Below the pieces are notes generated by a model. The model had not been told where the DNA came from. It was given only the letters and a program-made list of their open reading frames with translations, and searched no databases. Both the position numbers and the translations under genes were made by a program. 64,000 bases of DNA from Eremophila alpestris peregrina (taxonomy: Eukaryota > Chordata > Aves > Passeriformes > Alaudidae), in the NCBI GenBank assembly GCA_009792885.1, contig WMCF01000140.1:651146-715145 (forward strand), written 5' to 3'. This document shows, piece by piece, positions 36,901 through 50,700 of this stretch. The number at the start of each line of letters is the position of its first letter. Within the stretch, counting starts at the first letter, position 1.

Positions 36901-38000
36901 ACCTTACAGTAAGACTGAGTTTTATTCAAACCAGTCTTGAGAGTTTTATTTAGAGCCTGAGCTGAAATCTTCACTCTTAAATTCTTCATAAAATGTTTGG
37001 AAGAATTGAGGTTTCAATCCAGGTTTTCAAAATGATGCCTTCATTTTGATCCAGTGGAAAGAAGTAAAGGGTCAGATTTATTGAAGTGTAAAAACCCATA
37101 CAAATGGATCCCAGGTGAAGTTCAGTCATGAGCAAGGGTTTCAGGATTTGGTCAGAGGGATGACTTTGGATTGCTTAGCCATGACCAGGCTCACTTCTGG
37201 TAAGAGTAGGGGGAACCCTGAAATGGAAAAATTGCCAACCTTCCACCCTCCCATGGCACAATGATGTTTGAATATCAGTTTTGGCTATGGGCAGCTCTGG
37301 CATTGGGATTTATCAGATAAATGGGAATGTTGTCTAGTACAGGTCTATTGTTAATGGTTTGATCATTTGGCTGTTGTCAGAGGAGAGGAAAACAACACAG
37401 TGAGCATTCAAAAACTCCAGTGCTTCATTGTGAGTGTGACAGTAACAGATCTTGTAGTTCCTCTGGCCTCATCTGCTGAGCAATAAATACAATTTGTGCC
37501 TGCAATCTCTAGCCCACTACACATTGTTATAAATTAAATTAACTGCATTTTCTTTTCAATACAGATCCCAGTTGTCCCTGGAGTCACTAAGAATGTCAGA
37601 GGGAAACACAGTGGTGAGGGGATATAAACCCAAGGGCCAGGACATAAAGCAGAGGATATGAGATGTATGTACTCAGAATGGTTTATGGATGTTTGCTTTG
37701 ATCTTTAAATGTAAACCTAATGCTTATCACAAGTTACTGATTGCTTGCCAGAGCCAGATTTGCCTTGCACTGTAGCATCAAACTTGAGGCAATGAAAGCA
37801 GCATGGAAAACAGCTTGGCAGAATGAAATAGAGCTTCTAAGTTGTTAATGCCTTGGACTTTCTTGGCTTTTCTTTGCCTGTAGAACCAGAGGTGAACATA
37901 TCATCCTTTCAAATTGCTTTGGTAAATCTCATTCCCTTTAGGATTAAACACTCCTGAGCATTTTTATGCCTCATTGAGCTCTTTTAGAGATACAAAAAAT
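33996..38000. other. Unique non-coding DNA
   Basis: A T/C-rich tract occupies about 33990-34025. A 9-base inverted repeat (TCAAAATGA ... TCATTTTGA with a 5-base spacer) lies at 37027-37049. The open frame of 136 codons at 35246-35656 (minus) overlaps plus frames and is unrecognised. I see no transposon. Confidence 0.55.
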
Positions 38001-38036
38001 AATTCTTTAGCTCAAATTAATTCTTTAGCTCAATTT
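38001..38036. repeat. 18-bp tandem duplication, two copies
   Basis: Units 38001-38018 and 38019-38036 both begin AATTCTTTAGCTCAA and differ at one of 18 positions. This is a recent-looking local duplication. Confidence 0.9.
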
Positions 38037-40529
38037 ACACTCATAAGACCTAATTCCCCTTGCCTGTAGTTATTGTAGCCATGGCCATTAGTGCAGATTG
38101 ACCACACTGTTACTCTCCTGCCTGCTTTGTGCACTTAGATTTTATGTACAGAGATTTTATGTGGCTCTGACCAGTGGGAAATGCCACAGCAGTGTCCTGT
38201 GGGGGTGAGTTGGATGGGTAGATGTCCAGCATCAATTTTGGATGCAGTCAGGACACTTCTGTGCATTCTGTGTGTGCAAAATCAGGCTTACCCAAAGTCA
38301 AGTACTTAGTGGTTATCTCAGCTGAATCCAGGCTAAGCTGAACACATAGAGACAAGAGTTAGCACCTCATAAATACTCACAAATATTTGCAAAGTCATTG
38401 GCACGATGTGATTCAGCTCTCCTGAAGTAGTTGGGCCACCTCATTTATACCTTTGGAGGGGACCTGGCAAAGGTGAACAGGGACACAGCAGATGGGGTTT
38501 TGAATGTGGAAACAGGTGACAAAGTGTCTGAAGGTGATACGGACTTGACAGAAGGTGTATTTTTGTCCCAGCAAACCTTTGTTAAAGGAATCAGTGCTCA
38601 GGAAGAAGGAAGGAATGATCTATCCCAGCTCAGACAAAGCCTGAAGCACCTACAAATTAGTTTAATAATTCATCTTTTTCTGTGTAATCTTAAATTACAT
38701 ATCTTGGTAATGTAGCAGTTTGAAAGAGTGAGATGGCACACCAGGAAATATGACCAAAAAAAAAAAATCAAGTGAACAAGAAGAAAAGCACATTTTTTGC
38801 TTCAGATGATGGCTGTTTTAGAATGAATAAGACTTCTAAAAAGGCCATCTCCTTTTTCCTTTGCTATGCCACATAAACAGATTAGGAATTCTCTGCTTGA
38901 GGAACAAGGCTTTCTGTGTGGTACAGTCCTGAAGTGCTGAGGTGCAACAAAAACAGTGCACAGATGTGAGCTACATCCCATTTGCCTTTCACACTGGACC
39001 TGCTGTTTGGCTGCTGAGCAGCTCTCCTGTAACCAGAGATATAAAATTACACCCTCATTTCCTTCAGTGACAGGCAGCCTGCTAAAGCAGGGCTCTGCCA
39101 CACTCAGGTTCATTTAGATGCTCATCCAAATGCACAGATGTGTGTTCCAATCTCCTCTCATAAACGAAGTGGGACTGTGATGGTGCTGCTGTGGCATTTG
39201 CAGTACTCTGGACAGGGCAGGATCCAGGCAAAAATGCTCTTCCCTGCACTGCAGAATTAGCTCTGGCAAGGAGTGCAAAAGAGGTGGAAAATATATTAAT
39301 TTTTTTTCCCCAAGTGGTATGATTTGGGGATTGAAATAAGAAGTTTACATCATCTGCTATTCTGTTCAAATGAATAGATACATTTCTAACTTTTATGTTA
39401 TATTTTTGTGTAATATGGATCTAACTAAATTTGCAAGCTGATAAATAATTCCAAATGAAGTTAGACAGAGGTGACCCATAATACTCAACTTGAGTGCTTT
39501 CATATAGTGGCTCCCTATTAGATTTCATGTAGTAATTTTAAAATTTAAGAGTGCTACTGACTTTATATTCATACTTAAGAGTTATTCCCTCAAAATTAGG
39601 AGTTATTTATTTTTGACTAAAATAAATTCAATCACATTTCTTTTCCATCTATTATCAACTCAATGTATTATACAGTAAAACTGACCTCCTAAACCTTCCC
39701 AGGTAAAAAACCAACTAACCAAAACAAACTAGGAGCAAGTAAAGGTGATTTCAATAGCAGAGTTTTCTGGCAATTTGATTCTGTTGCTTTCAGAATTATA
39801 TCTTTGATATTATTGTCCTTAAAATACTAACCTTGTTGAAAAAGTTCAGCAAAATCAAAACTTGAGAACAGGCTATTGAAAGCTCCATATCTAAAATGGT
39901 TCAGGTGTTCTTTCTTACGGTGTTCACATATATTAGCCCCCATATTATAACTCTATTTTGGGGGAAAAAACCCTAAATCACCATTTGGGAGCTATATTTC
40001 CTCAGGTAACATTGGTAAGGCCCATAAAATTCCTCCTCCTTAAGCCAATGTAATCTTGTGAAATCTGTAGGCTACCATGAAGCATTTATGAAAGTGTGGT
40101 GAGTGCCAGCAGTACCACCATGCACAGGACGTATTTTTTATATTGATGAAAGTGGAAAAAGCCAAGCTCAGCCAGATTTGTGCCCCAGGCTTGGAATGTG
40201 AGCACTGACAATCTCTCTTGGCCAGGTCCAGCAGTGGAGGATGGGAAGGTCAAGAAGTGCACAGGCTGTCAGTGGCTCCTGTGAGCCCCTGGCTGCCCTC
40301 ATGTCTGGCAGTCATCTTCCTGCCTCTTCTGTGGGGTAAGAAAGGGTAAAATTCCAGCTGAACAGAGAAAACTGAGTTTCAGACAGACCAGCACTTCCCT
40401 CCCTGGTGGTGGAGGAGGCACCACCAAGGAGAGAGAGTGATTCCACCCACAGCCCAGCCTTGTCTGTCTGTTCCTCCCCCTCCCCACTGAAGGCAGAGGG
40501 AGGTTAAACCAGGTGCTTCTTTTTTATAG
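38037..40529. other. Unique non-coding DNA
   Basis: A plus frame at 38431-38715 (94 codons, charged residues, unrecognised) has no splice or start context that supports it. There is an A12 run at about 38756-38767. From about 39380 to 39980 the sequence is strongly AT-rich with closed frames. Nothing else is recognised. Confidence 0.55.
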
Positions 40530-40710
40530 GCTTAAATTAGGAAAGATGAGTCTACCTTAGCTGACTTGCCCAGCAACAGGCACAATGCTTAGCTGGGGCA
40601 CGATTAACTGTTCCAGCTGCTGGTGTCCTAATTACAGATACTGCAACAATGGCTTTTGTCCTGCTGTATGACTGTGGAAGGAAAAGACAAAGAAAATAAG
40701 CCTCAGCAGA
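40530..40710. promoter_or_regulatory. Candidate regulatory block with SOX-like motifs
   Basis: AACAATGG at 40645-40652 is followed directly by CTTTTGT, close to an inverted second HMG-box site, with more ACAAAG and AACAATAA strings within 100 bases downstream and CTAATTACAG just upstream. This SOX-plus-homeodomain-like cluster sits in repeat-free sequence. The function is inferred from motif density only. Confidence 0.25.
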
Positions 40711-43700
40711 CACAAACAATAAGGGGGTGGTTTTCTGTGCTCAGTTGTTTTTTTTTTTAACCTGTTAAAAAAGCAATGTGTTCTGCTTGTCCTGGAATGT
40801 TATTCTCAACCAGAGTCTAAGTTTTGATAATTATAAGTTGTTTAGCTCTTTCTATCTTCTAATTGCTTAATTTAGTTCAGTTGCAGCTCTAGAGTTCTTT
40901 ATGAGTTATACAAGGAAAAAGGAATCGTTCAGCCCTGAATTGAAACACCCTCCCTCAGTGCTGCTTCTCTTGTGGGCAGTGGTACCATCTGTGCAAGGGA
41001 AGTGATGAATGAAAATGTGATCCAGACTTTAGGACTAGTGACATCTCACACTGCCACAGTGCCTTGAGAGAACAATAGGATAGGCTGGCACATCTCCTGT
41101 AACATATTCAATTAAAATAATCAGAATAAATACCTCAAAATGCCACCACATATTAATAAGGTATCACCAATACATGACTGCAATTCCCACCTCCTTGAGA
41201 AGGAGTTTTGTAGTTGAGACACAATTAAATCATAACTGTCTTTTACACAGAATGAACTTTTACTGTTGAAGTGAGTGCCTGGGCTCCAGGCTCACCAAGG
41301 AACAGGCATTCCTTAGTTCTCTGCTAGTGCTTCAGACAGGATGGAGTCTGGCCTGCAAAGTTATCATTATAATGTCAACATAAATATAATTACATTTTCT
41401 CCAGCAATGGAATTAGTGCCACCAGGAAACAAAATCATTTCACGTTTCTCCTGCTGTGTTTGTATGAGCTTGGGGTCTTAACTGCCAACCAGGGAAATTT
41501 GGCCTTTGTGCTCAAATAATGCAGTGCTGTGCTTTCCATTTCGAGATGAAATCACTGCTAGTGGGATTTGTGCCCTAGGAAAAGAATTTGTGTTGCTAAA
41601 TCTTCTGATAGTCGAGGCTGATTTGTCTCACCACATAAAGATAGTTATTTATGTGGCCATGCTTCCACAGACTCACAGCCAGAGCTTGTGTGTGTGTGTT
41701 GGTTTGGGATGTCTTTTCAGGAACATCAGTGTGATGTGAATCATTGTCAGTGCCATTTTTATGGAGAAGGATATGAGCCTCCAGGTGCCTATTCCCTGTC
41801 TCTCTGAGGGCACTCATTTTCTGAGGTTCTGGAGGTGGATGTGGGATCTCAGCAGAAAGCCCTGGGATGCTGCTCCCTGCATCTCCTCATTGCAGACCCA
41901 GGCAGGCCATGCTAAAGGTTTCCTAGCAGGCCCCATGCCCACATTTTTCCTGGTGAAAGCAAGGATTTGGATGTAGGAAAGGGGAAGGACTTGGTTAACC
42001 ATAGACTTTTATTCTGTGTTTTAATGTGCCAGTCAGTTGGGAAATAAATGAATCACTCGAGATTCCTGGAGCATTTCTTGTGCATCAGGAGGTTGGCTTT
42101 TGCCTCAGCATCACAGAACACACAGAATTAGCTTGGAGTGATGGTGAAGAGCTAATTCTCCCTATAATTGTGCCTCCTGTGCCAATATTGCAGTGTTCCC
42201 AAAAACAGTCTCAAATGAGATAAAATCAACAAACTGAAGCCAATTTCTCTTACACATAGCCTTAAGCCTCTTTTCAAAGCAATCTGAAATTACACTGCAG
42301 GATAAGTATTCCAGCTGCTGCTTCAGGACTGTCCAGCTGCTGTGATTTAGAGCAAAGCCTCCATGAAAGCAAGGGGAAATTGGTGCTCAGCCTTGCCTGG
42401 CCAGCTGGATTCCAAGTGCAAATGAAGCCCTCTTGCTGCCCTTATTCAGGGATGACAGCACAGATAGGCTGGGGGTAGGTTGGCATTTCAGCTCAGATCA
42501 GAAGGGCACTTGTGAAGCAAATTTCCTGATTTCTCCCCCTTTTACCTTGCTTTTCCTTGCACCTCAGGTCAGAGCACAGGAACTGAGCTTTGGGATGAAG
42601 CCAGCATCAGAGAGTTACTCCAGGAGGACACTTCCCAAGCTCCAGCCAGTGGAGGCATGGGGCTGGACTGGAAAATTCAGCCACTTGGATGGTGTGGATG
42701 TGGGGTCCCCACTACCAGCTGTGGGTCTGCTCCTGTTTAGCTTTCCAGTGTAGGTAGAGCCATCTGACACCCAGGTAAAACACTGGTGCATTCCAGACTC
42801 TCATTTAGAGTAAATTGGAAATTTAAATCAGTAGTTGAAACCTTAAAATAATACAGTGCTCACCCCAAGTGGTTAAACTCGAGGCTTTAAACTCCCCAGC
42901 ACAGTTTCTTTCTTCCCCTCCTCAGCTGAAGAAGCAACTCTGCTTTTGAGACTCTCCACTACCATATGCATGTTTAAAAAAAAAAGAAACCAACTCTTTT
43001 TCACTATGATATACATGCCAAATTTGCTTATTTACTCCTAGGTAGAATTAATCTTGTCTTTAATTACTTTTATAGCAATAACATGCCTTTAATCTGTGTT
43101 TTAGTGATCTATTACTTACAGCTGCAGTGAACAAAGTACACAGGGGCTGGGGGAAACACTTCCCTTGTGTAGGTGGCCACTGTAGGCCTCTTCTAAATTA
43201 TACCAAGCCTCATGTGTTAAGGCCTAAGTAGTTTTCAGGATTTGAACAAATGAGGACATTTCAGTCAAGGACAGCTCTTTATTGGAAGTGTAAAGAGTGT
43301 AAAGCCCCAAAAAATTGTCCCAGAAGGCTTAAGATCACAAACTTTCAGGACTGTGTTCAAACACTCTTTACTGGTTTTATTCTTCCTCTTGTTTTTCTCT
43401 CATTGCAAGTGGGTCAAATTACTCAGGATAGGAGAAATTAATTCACAAACTTCTTAGGTATCTGGATTGAAAGTTGGACTGACTTCTAGTGTGCAAAAAG
43501 TGTACACTTGTGTTGCTCTTCCCTCCTGAACATCTGAAGATGACAGCATTAAAGAATTAGTCCCCAGAGCATTATTATCCACTTCCAACTGATGGGGCAC
43601 AAAGACATTTGATGGCTTCTTCAATCCACTGTGGTAAAGCTAGGAAAGCAATCCAGATGTCCTGGTTCCTCATCCTGTCCCTGAACCACAAACCACACAT

Positions 43701-46700
43701 CCCTGCCTTATTAGTGACAATCACAGCACATGAAAACAGACTATTTATATCTAAATATTTCATCTGTTCTCACTCATTATTCCCTAACTCACCAGTGTAA
43801 TTATGTTGGCAGGGCGACAATCTCCTTTTTTCCCAGTAAGAGCAAACAGATTGTTAGGTTTTCTGCTGAGATACAAGCTGCACAAGAAGGACTCCCAAAT
43901 AAATCACATCAAAAGGACCATGTTTCCATTGAAACATCCTTGGTCAGGCAGCAATGGGAGGGAAGATTTCCTAACATCTTCCTTGGCTGAAGAAGGCTGC
44001 ATTGAACAGCCTACATTGAACAGCTGCACTGATAAAGAAAGGTTAACTTTGAAAAGAATATGAACCCAGAATAGGGTTAGCCAAAGAGAGACAAAAAAAA
44101 AGCCCCAAAAACATAAAAAGGGACTTTGGGAAGTTCAGGTTTTTGAATGTCATGTGATATTTAGCAGTCCTCTGAGTTTGCATAATGAGCAGCTTTGGGT
44201 AGAAAAATTAGAGGGTGCAAAGTAAATCCAAGATTCACATTTCATAAATATCATTAGAAGTCGCTTTGGTGATTACATATTCTCTGATTAGCACAAATGA
44301 TGCTTGTTCTGGTAAAACACTTGCTTCCATGTGTGGGGAATATCAGTGCATCTTGGGCAGAACACAAAGCTCCTGGAGAACTGGCTGCTGAGGTCACTGA
44401 CACCACATTTCACTCCTGGATAAGGCAAGCACCTCACAGGTCTTGGCAGTGCTTGGGCTGCCTCATCCTGAAGAGGCAGCTACACTGTGTCCCAGATGCA
44501 GACATTATAGACAGATAATCTGTATTATCACAATCCTTTCAACTTCCCTGTGACATGCAGGAGTGAGGTTGTGTGTTACCATGTGCACTGACAAACCAGT
44601 CCTGCACTAGTCCTGCTCAATAGGGTACCACAGCTCATTGCCACAAAACTTCAGGTTCCTAATTCCAAGCAGACTTGGAGCAAAGGCTGAGAGCAAAACA
44701 TGGATTCCTAATATTCAGGTTTCAGAAAACAATCACCAATTAACAGGAAAGTTTTGGCTGGGTTTTTTTTTCTCTGCTGACCACGTGCTTCCAAGTGTAA
44801 CCCTGAGAAATCCCCCCTGTAGTGAAACACGACCAGTGGTATTTGAGAACACTGAAGGGAGCAGGCAGCTAAAGAGCACCCTGTTTTTATCTTTTACTGA
44901 GGCAGAAACTTTCCATTGTGCACGTGCTCTTCTGTTTTCTGTTGGCTCAGTACAGCCCCAGTACAGTTGTGAAACCCTCTGTTGTTTCACACCACCAGTG
45001 AAATGGGCACCATAACCTCTGTGTGGCCCTGCACAGGAATGATTTCCTGCTCTCTGCAAAGGAAGATGCCTTCAGATTCTGTTAAATGATAACAAATAAG
45101 GAAAAGGGGGCCTCCCCTAGTTGTAGCAATCCTATCCCTCCCACTGGGCTTTCCTAGAGGTGGCAGAGTTGAAACTCGCAGGTTTTATTTTCAGAACATG
45201 GTCATCTCTCATTTTGGTATTTTAAAGTAAACAATCCTTGGTTCCCATGTATTATTCAAGTAGAGAGAAGTGGGTATCCAGTGCACAGATAATCAAACAT
45301 CCAGCCTGCACCAGACAACCTTCTCAAATGGCTTTAGAAACTTCCCTATTGCTGTTATCATTCCCCATCCACTTCCTCCAATTATCCAGCACTTCAAACA
45401 TCATATCCCATGTTTTCCCCACAGCTGTGGGGTGAAGCAAGCAAGAGCCCTGTTCCTCCCAGCTCCCCTCACAGTGCTTGCCCACAGGAGAAGAGAGGGA
45501 GCTGCACAGATATTACTGGTGTCACATTAATACCAAAATAACCTGTTGAAAGTAGATTTGTTTTCAACCCTTTCAGTGAGAAAGGATCAGTTTCAGACTG
45601 AGGAATTAGTGATTTTAACCTGCCTATCAAGCTCTTTCTTTGCCAGCATGTAAAATCACTATTGGTGTTTCAAGTTGCAAGTAGTGATGTTGAGGGTATT
45701 TTCACTGCTGCCAAAACATTTACATGAAGCTGCTATTCAGATCAAATTATCTCAAAACCACAAAGCGTGCGTGGATTCCAAATTATTCAGCTTGGAGAGA
45801 TTGTTGCATATTGAAATTACACAGTAGAAACCTGCAAAACACCACAGATTCACAGGGATGGCAAAAATAGCTCTTAAAAAAACCTTCTCCTTAAATGCAG
45901 CAAAGAAACAGGCTTTGGCTATGTTAAAATTTATTTCACCACCAGAAAAGCCCTTCTCTGAGGCAGGCTGGGTGGTTCTGGCTTTGCTTCCACTACCCTA
46001 CAGACACAGAGAGCTCAAGGACAAGGGTGGTGTTGAAGTGAAAGAGCTCTGACCATTTGGGGAGTGAAAAACCAAAAACGTCAGTTCCAGAAGTGCAGTA
46101 GACTCTTAGAGGTGTTCAGTGCTGGTAGGATCCTATTAACTGTCTCACATTTACCTTTCAGGAACACACCAGTTGTGGAAAAAGACTCCAGAAAATCACC
46201 AAAAGCAATTTCAAGTCTCTGATGAACCATCATTCCAGGTATTTTGATGTGCTTTTCTTTGCATAATGTTCCAAACCAACTGCTGCTTTTTAGTAAGGAT
46301 CCTATGTTGCAATGAAAGAACAATCTGGCCACATTAAAGACATCCCTAAGAAAAAAGTGCTTCCCTCAGAGAACCATAATGATTTTCCAAGAATGACAGG
46401 AAGGACTGTCTAATTTAGCACCAAAGTTGAAGGGTCATTTCTCTCTTGCAGAGAGGGGATGGATGAAAACATGAAATGCAGAAAAATCTGAGAGATAAAA
46501 CTAAAAACTCCTAATTGCTGTCAGAAAAGAGTTGACAAAGAAAAGCAAGGGCTGTAGAAAAAGCTCACCTTTGAGGAATATTGAGTGTGGCACTGGAGCA
46601 GGGTCCTTTGCCCTTTCAGTCACTGATAATTGGAGATTACCATCTAAAATCCATCTAAAATCTGTGTGCTTTTCCCCAGCAAGTTTGTAGTTGATTTGTT

Positions 46701-49360
46701 CTCATTCCTTCAGTGAAACATCCTGAAAAGCAACAGAAAAAGCAATAGGGTAAGACAGGTTCCCCAGCTGTGGTGGGGAGGGCTCAGTGGGTGTTTGTCT
46801 GCAACAAGAAATAAGTGTCTGTGTGCTCTGCCACCATGGTGTGTAAAATCAGAGTGATTTCAGCACCAGCCTGATCTGCAGATACTCTGCACTGGTGGGT
46901 GTCCTGTGCATGAATCACAGATGAGGCATCCTGTTCAGAACAATCTGATGCACTTCTCTGGGAAAGGGAGAAGGAATTCAAGAAAGAGCCAGATGAGGAG
47001 GAAAGAAAAACTAACGATCTCTCCAGGGGCTGTGCTTTTTCCACTTCTTCCTTTAATGTGCACACAGTGACAGCTCTATGAGTAAAATACCAGAACAAGG
47101 TCCATGAGCTTCCACAGTGCACACATTTCAAAACAATCTAGTACCTGTTCTCTGTTGCATTCAGATGAAGTGGGCTTTTCTCCTAAAAAGACCTAAAGAT
47201 TGAGGTTTGCACGTTTTAGGAAAAAAAGTACTTCTGACAAGGTGCATCTGGCAGTGCTCTTCGTGTCACCTGGGAGAAGAGGGGCACAAGGTTTCCCACA
47301 TCATCTCCTTTCTTGCCAGCCCTTGAGGCTTCCAAGAGGGAGTTATCTCTTTATTCTCCACCTTAAAGAAAAAAAAAAAATCTGAATTAGGGGCTTTGGT
47401 TCAGTAGGGCATTTCAACACCTAGTTTAAAGCATCAGATGGGCTCCAGTACAGGAAGTGTGGGGGCAGTCAGAACGACACAAGCACATATTTAAATATTT
47501 CCCTGGATGAGGCTTCAAGTTGCATTTGGGAAAATGTGAAGTTACATACAGAAAAGAACACATTAATTCCTTTTCTTTTTTTTTTTTAAACAGTATTTAA
47601 CTGCATTTTTCTCAAAGTAGGGATGTGTGAAAAGCTGCACTATTGTAGATAAAAATGTATAAAATGGGGTAGATTAAAGATTTGAAAATTAATTTCTCAG
47701 GAGACCTTTCCCAGTCTAGACTCTATTGACATATCCTGCCAATTTGTTTGTCTGGTCTCCCTGTGAACATAATATTTGATACTGCAGGCCATGCAGAGAT
47801 CTCTGATAAGCTTGCTGCTTCCTGCAGCACTCAGTGTTCACAATGAGCTTCTTAAATACAACATTCAGCTTCTCTGCATCACCCCCATCCTGCATTCTTT
47901 TCACCACGTGCTTTCTCCTTTTTGCACCCTGTGCCTTCATCCCACGGGGGACCATTCCCAGCTTTCAAATCTCCTGTGAGGACAAGGGTCCCTGAGCTCA
48001 CACCTCCTCATCCAGTTCACCCTCTGCCTGCTGGATGCACACTGCTGAGCTGGCAGGATTGGATTGTCACCTTGCTTGTTACCTGCCCTCACCCTTTGCC
48101 AGTTTGTACTTGGACAGGAGCTGCTGGAGGGAAAGGTGAACCTGAGGAATTAAAGGGGTTGCCACCAGAAAGATTCCAGACACAAAGCTCATCTTCAGGG
48201 GGTGATGCTGACTCATTAGTGGTACTTCTTGTAGTACCCTTACTGCTTTTTAGTAATTAAGCTACAGGCATAATATGGGACAAAAGTCACATATGGCTTT
48301 TTTTTTCCTGGTTTTAATTTTCTTTCTTGTAGTTATTACTGGGCCCACTGGATGAGAAGAATAGTTTTGCTTGAATTTTGCCATTTTAGATTAATCTGTA
48401 AACCCCATGGTGTTTGCCTGAAGCTTGTATCTTTATTGCAAGTTAGATACAGCACATTTTTTATGAATGCCTTCTTTAGTCCAGATATTCTGGATTGAAA
48501 AAGAAAGGCAGGAATATCTGGAATTCAAATTTAAAAAATGACCTGGGAATAGGAGAAGTCTACAAACCTTGAAATTTAGGGAGACCAGGCCAGTCATCCA
48601 CAAGGCAAGCCATCTCTGTTTGCAGAAGTGTCTTTATACCTTCACCTGGGAGTAATGACTGAAGCTGAGTTCCAAGTCAATATCCAGGCCTGCTGAGGTT
48701 GACTTTCTGTGAAGAACCTATGACAGGATGCCAGTAAACATCCACAGGGCTGCTTGAATTTTCATCATTCAGATAGGCCAGCATTAGGAAACACCCAGCA
48801 TGTGCTATCTCATCTCTGCCCCTCCCTGTCCCTGAAATGCTGTGTTCAATCTTGGTGTTCAATCACCTGAGTATCCAAGAAAGGAAGAGCAGCTGAAATA
48901 AGCTCTGGATCTTGGTGCTGCAGAATCAACTGGCTGGTTAAAACTTGTTAGGATTCAATTTTTTGCTACAGAGGCAATACAGCATGATTCTAGCAGGCTC
49001 AGAGACCTGCCTCTTACAGAACCTGGCTCTGGTCTCAAAACAAAGCCCCAAAGCCCTGGAGAAAGGCATTCTTTTAGGAATATGTGTTTCTGTACCTTCT
49101 CACCAAGGGGTAGAAATGTTCATGTTTTCTTTAGCAAGGACATCTTGTGGCTTGCCAGGAATAACCTTTATGTATCCTTGTGTGCATTTAGCATTAACAA
49201 GCACTTCCCACCTTACAGATTTCCTCTGGCAAGCTTGCTTCCTCTGCCTGATAGCAAGTGCCCAGTAAAACCAGTTTGTACTACAGATGCAGAGGAGTCT
49301 TTGTCAGAAAGAAATTCCTCCCAAACCATGGATAATCATTACCCTCTCTGAATTCCCTAA
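40711..49360. other. Unique non-coding DNA
   Basis: Short items only: (TG)7 at about 41685-41699; perfect tandem duplications of 9 bases at 43287-43304 and 11 bases at 46640-46661; a 14-base-spaced repeat of CATTGAACAGC at 44000-44024; and poly-T/A runs near 47366-47378 and 47577-47588. AT-rich blocks around 41090-41190, 41340-41460 and 44140-44310 have enhancer-like texture. Frames reach 125 codons and are unrecognised. No transposon is recognised. Confidence 0.5.
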
Positions 49361-49439
49361 TTATCTTTTGGGGAGGGAGGGGGGTTATTTATTGTGTGGA
49401 AAAAAGAAACGAGGAGTTTTCTTGCCAGCTCCCTCAGAA

Positions 49440-49760
49440 GTGGCCTAAATGCCCAGTGTGTGAGGGAGATCACAGGCCCAGGCCGCTGTGCCATTGTCCA
49501 GCTGGGTGCCTGCAATGGCCTGGCCCCATAAAACAGACACTGAGCTGAACAGAAGCAATTAGCCCTCCATCGTGGCCCCTGCTCACAATAGCAAAACCAG
49601 CTGATGTTCCCTTGACTTGAAACAATGGGAGGACAGGCACGGGCTGTGGAGCTCTTACAGGCACAGTAACTCCTTCCAGAGGGGGACCGTGAGAAAGTAA
49701 AGAGCCTGTAAAGAGCCTTTCAGTGGATGAACTCCTGAGCAGTCTTTTATCCTGTGAACT
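49440..49760. promoter_or_regulatory. Candidate regulatory block with SOX-like motifs
   Basis: Three SOX/HMG-like cores lie within about 140 bases: CCATTGT at 49491-49497 (reverse orientation), CACAATA at 49584-49590 and AACAATGG at 49621-49628. The segment is repeat-free apart from a perfect 11-base tandem duplication (GTAAAGAGCCT twice) at 49697-49718. A G-run cluster lies just upstream at 49370-49384. The function is inferred. Confidence 0.22.
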
Positions 49761-50635
49761 CATCAGTCAGCTGTCTGTGGGTGCAGCTCTCTTCAGAAAA
49801 CCCCAGTTCAACTGCAGCATGCCAGTTTGTGGTGATAAACCTTCCTGCTGAATGATATTCTGTGTTCACCACAGTATGGATTTATTCAGCAGCATCTTTT
49901 CCCTCCAGCCCTCTTTCACATTCCTTACTGTGCTTGTTCCTCTTCCTAATGATCTGGGAATACCAATGACTACCAATGAGAGCATGGCAAGAACTGAATG
50001 TTGCTCCTAACAATGGCAGTGAGGATTCACTTAAGATTCAGATGCTGAGAAAATTCCAGCAAAGAAGCCGGTGAGCTCAGAAATTCAGCCCTTCCATATG
50101 AATCCAGTCATTTCACTTCCTTTTGACTCTACTTTTGCCACCACCCCTCATCACAGGATACCCAGAACTCAGCTCCTGCTAGCAATGTGGCTGTGGTCAA
50201 TAAATGATCACTTTTTAAAGCTATGTACAGCACTGTGCCTCTTCCCTCCTGGAATGTTTTCCAAGCACCTTCAGGCAACCTGCAAGTGTGAAGCTCTTTG
50301 AAAACACAAGGCCTTTGCTAGTGGCAAGGCTAAGGTACCATTACCTTTGGGAAAACAGTCCACAGTAAATAGAACCATCTCCTTCATTCAGCATCTTTGG
50401 CAAGAGTCCAGTGATTTGGTTTCCAGCTGATGCTGTGAGTTTTCTGTAGGCACACGTTCCTTATGAGCATCGTTTCTCCTCCCCCTTGTGCTAAATTTCC
50501 CTGTAGCTGAACAGTTTGGATAGCACAGCCCCAGAGTTCTGACTTCTGCCTGGGCAGGCTTGTTGCCAGCCAGCTGCAAATGGATATTCTGCTGCTTTTG
50601 GAATCTCCTTCCTAAAACCTAATCAAATTAATTCA
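49761..50635. other. Unique non-coding DNA
   Basis: No recognisable gene, repeat or RNA. A 10-base near-duplication (ACCAATGACT / ACCAATGAGA) lies near 49963-49982. Confidence 0.55.
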
Positions 50636-50700
50636 GTGACTATCACAGAATGTTTTGGCTTGGAAGGGATATATAAAGACCACCTAGTCCAACCTCCAAG
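50636..50700 (-). mobile_element. CR1 LINE 3' end, 5'-truncated
   Basis: The plus strand reads ATCACAGAATGTTTTGGCTT then GGAAGGGATATATAAAGACC and CACCTAGTCCAACCTCC. This is the reverse complement of the characteristic CR1 3' terminus (the 'GGTTGGACT..GATGATCTTT..GGTCCCTTCCAACCCAAACC.TTCTATGAT' pattern). The element therefore lies on the minus strand with its 3' end near 50643. CR1 is the dominant LINE of birds and reptiles, and copies are usually short and 5'-truncated, as here. Similarity may continue up to about 50830, but I cannot confirm it. A minus-strand open frame (50623-50946) overlaps it and should not be read as a gene. Confidence 0.8.

Noticed and set aside
38431..38715. 94-codon charged plus-strand frame that looks protein-like
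   Set aside because: No recognisable family and no good flanking splice signals; left as chance.
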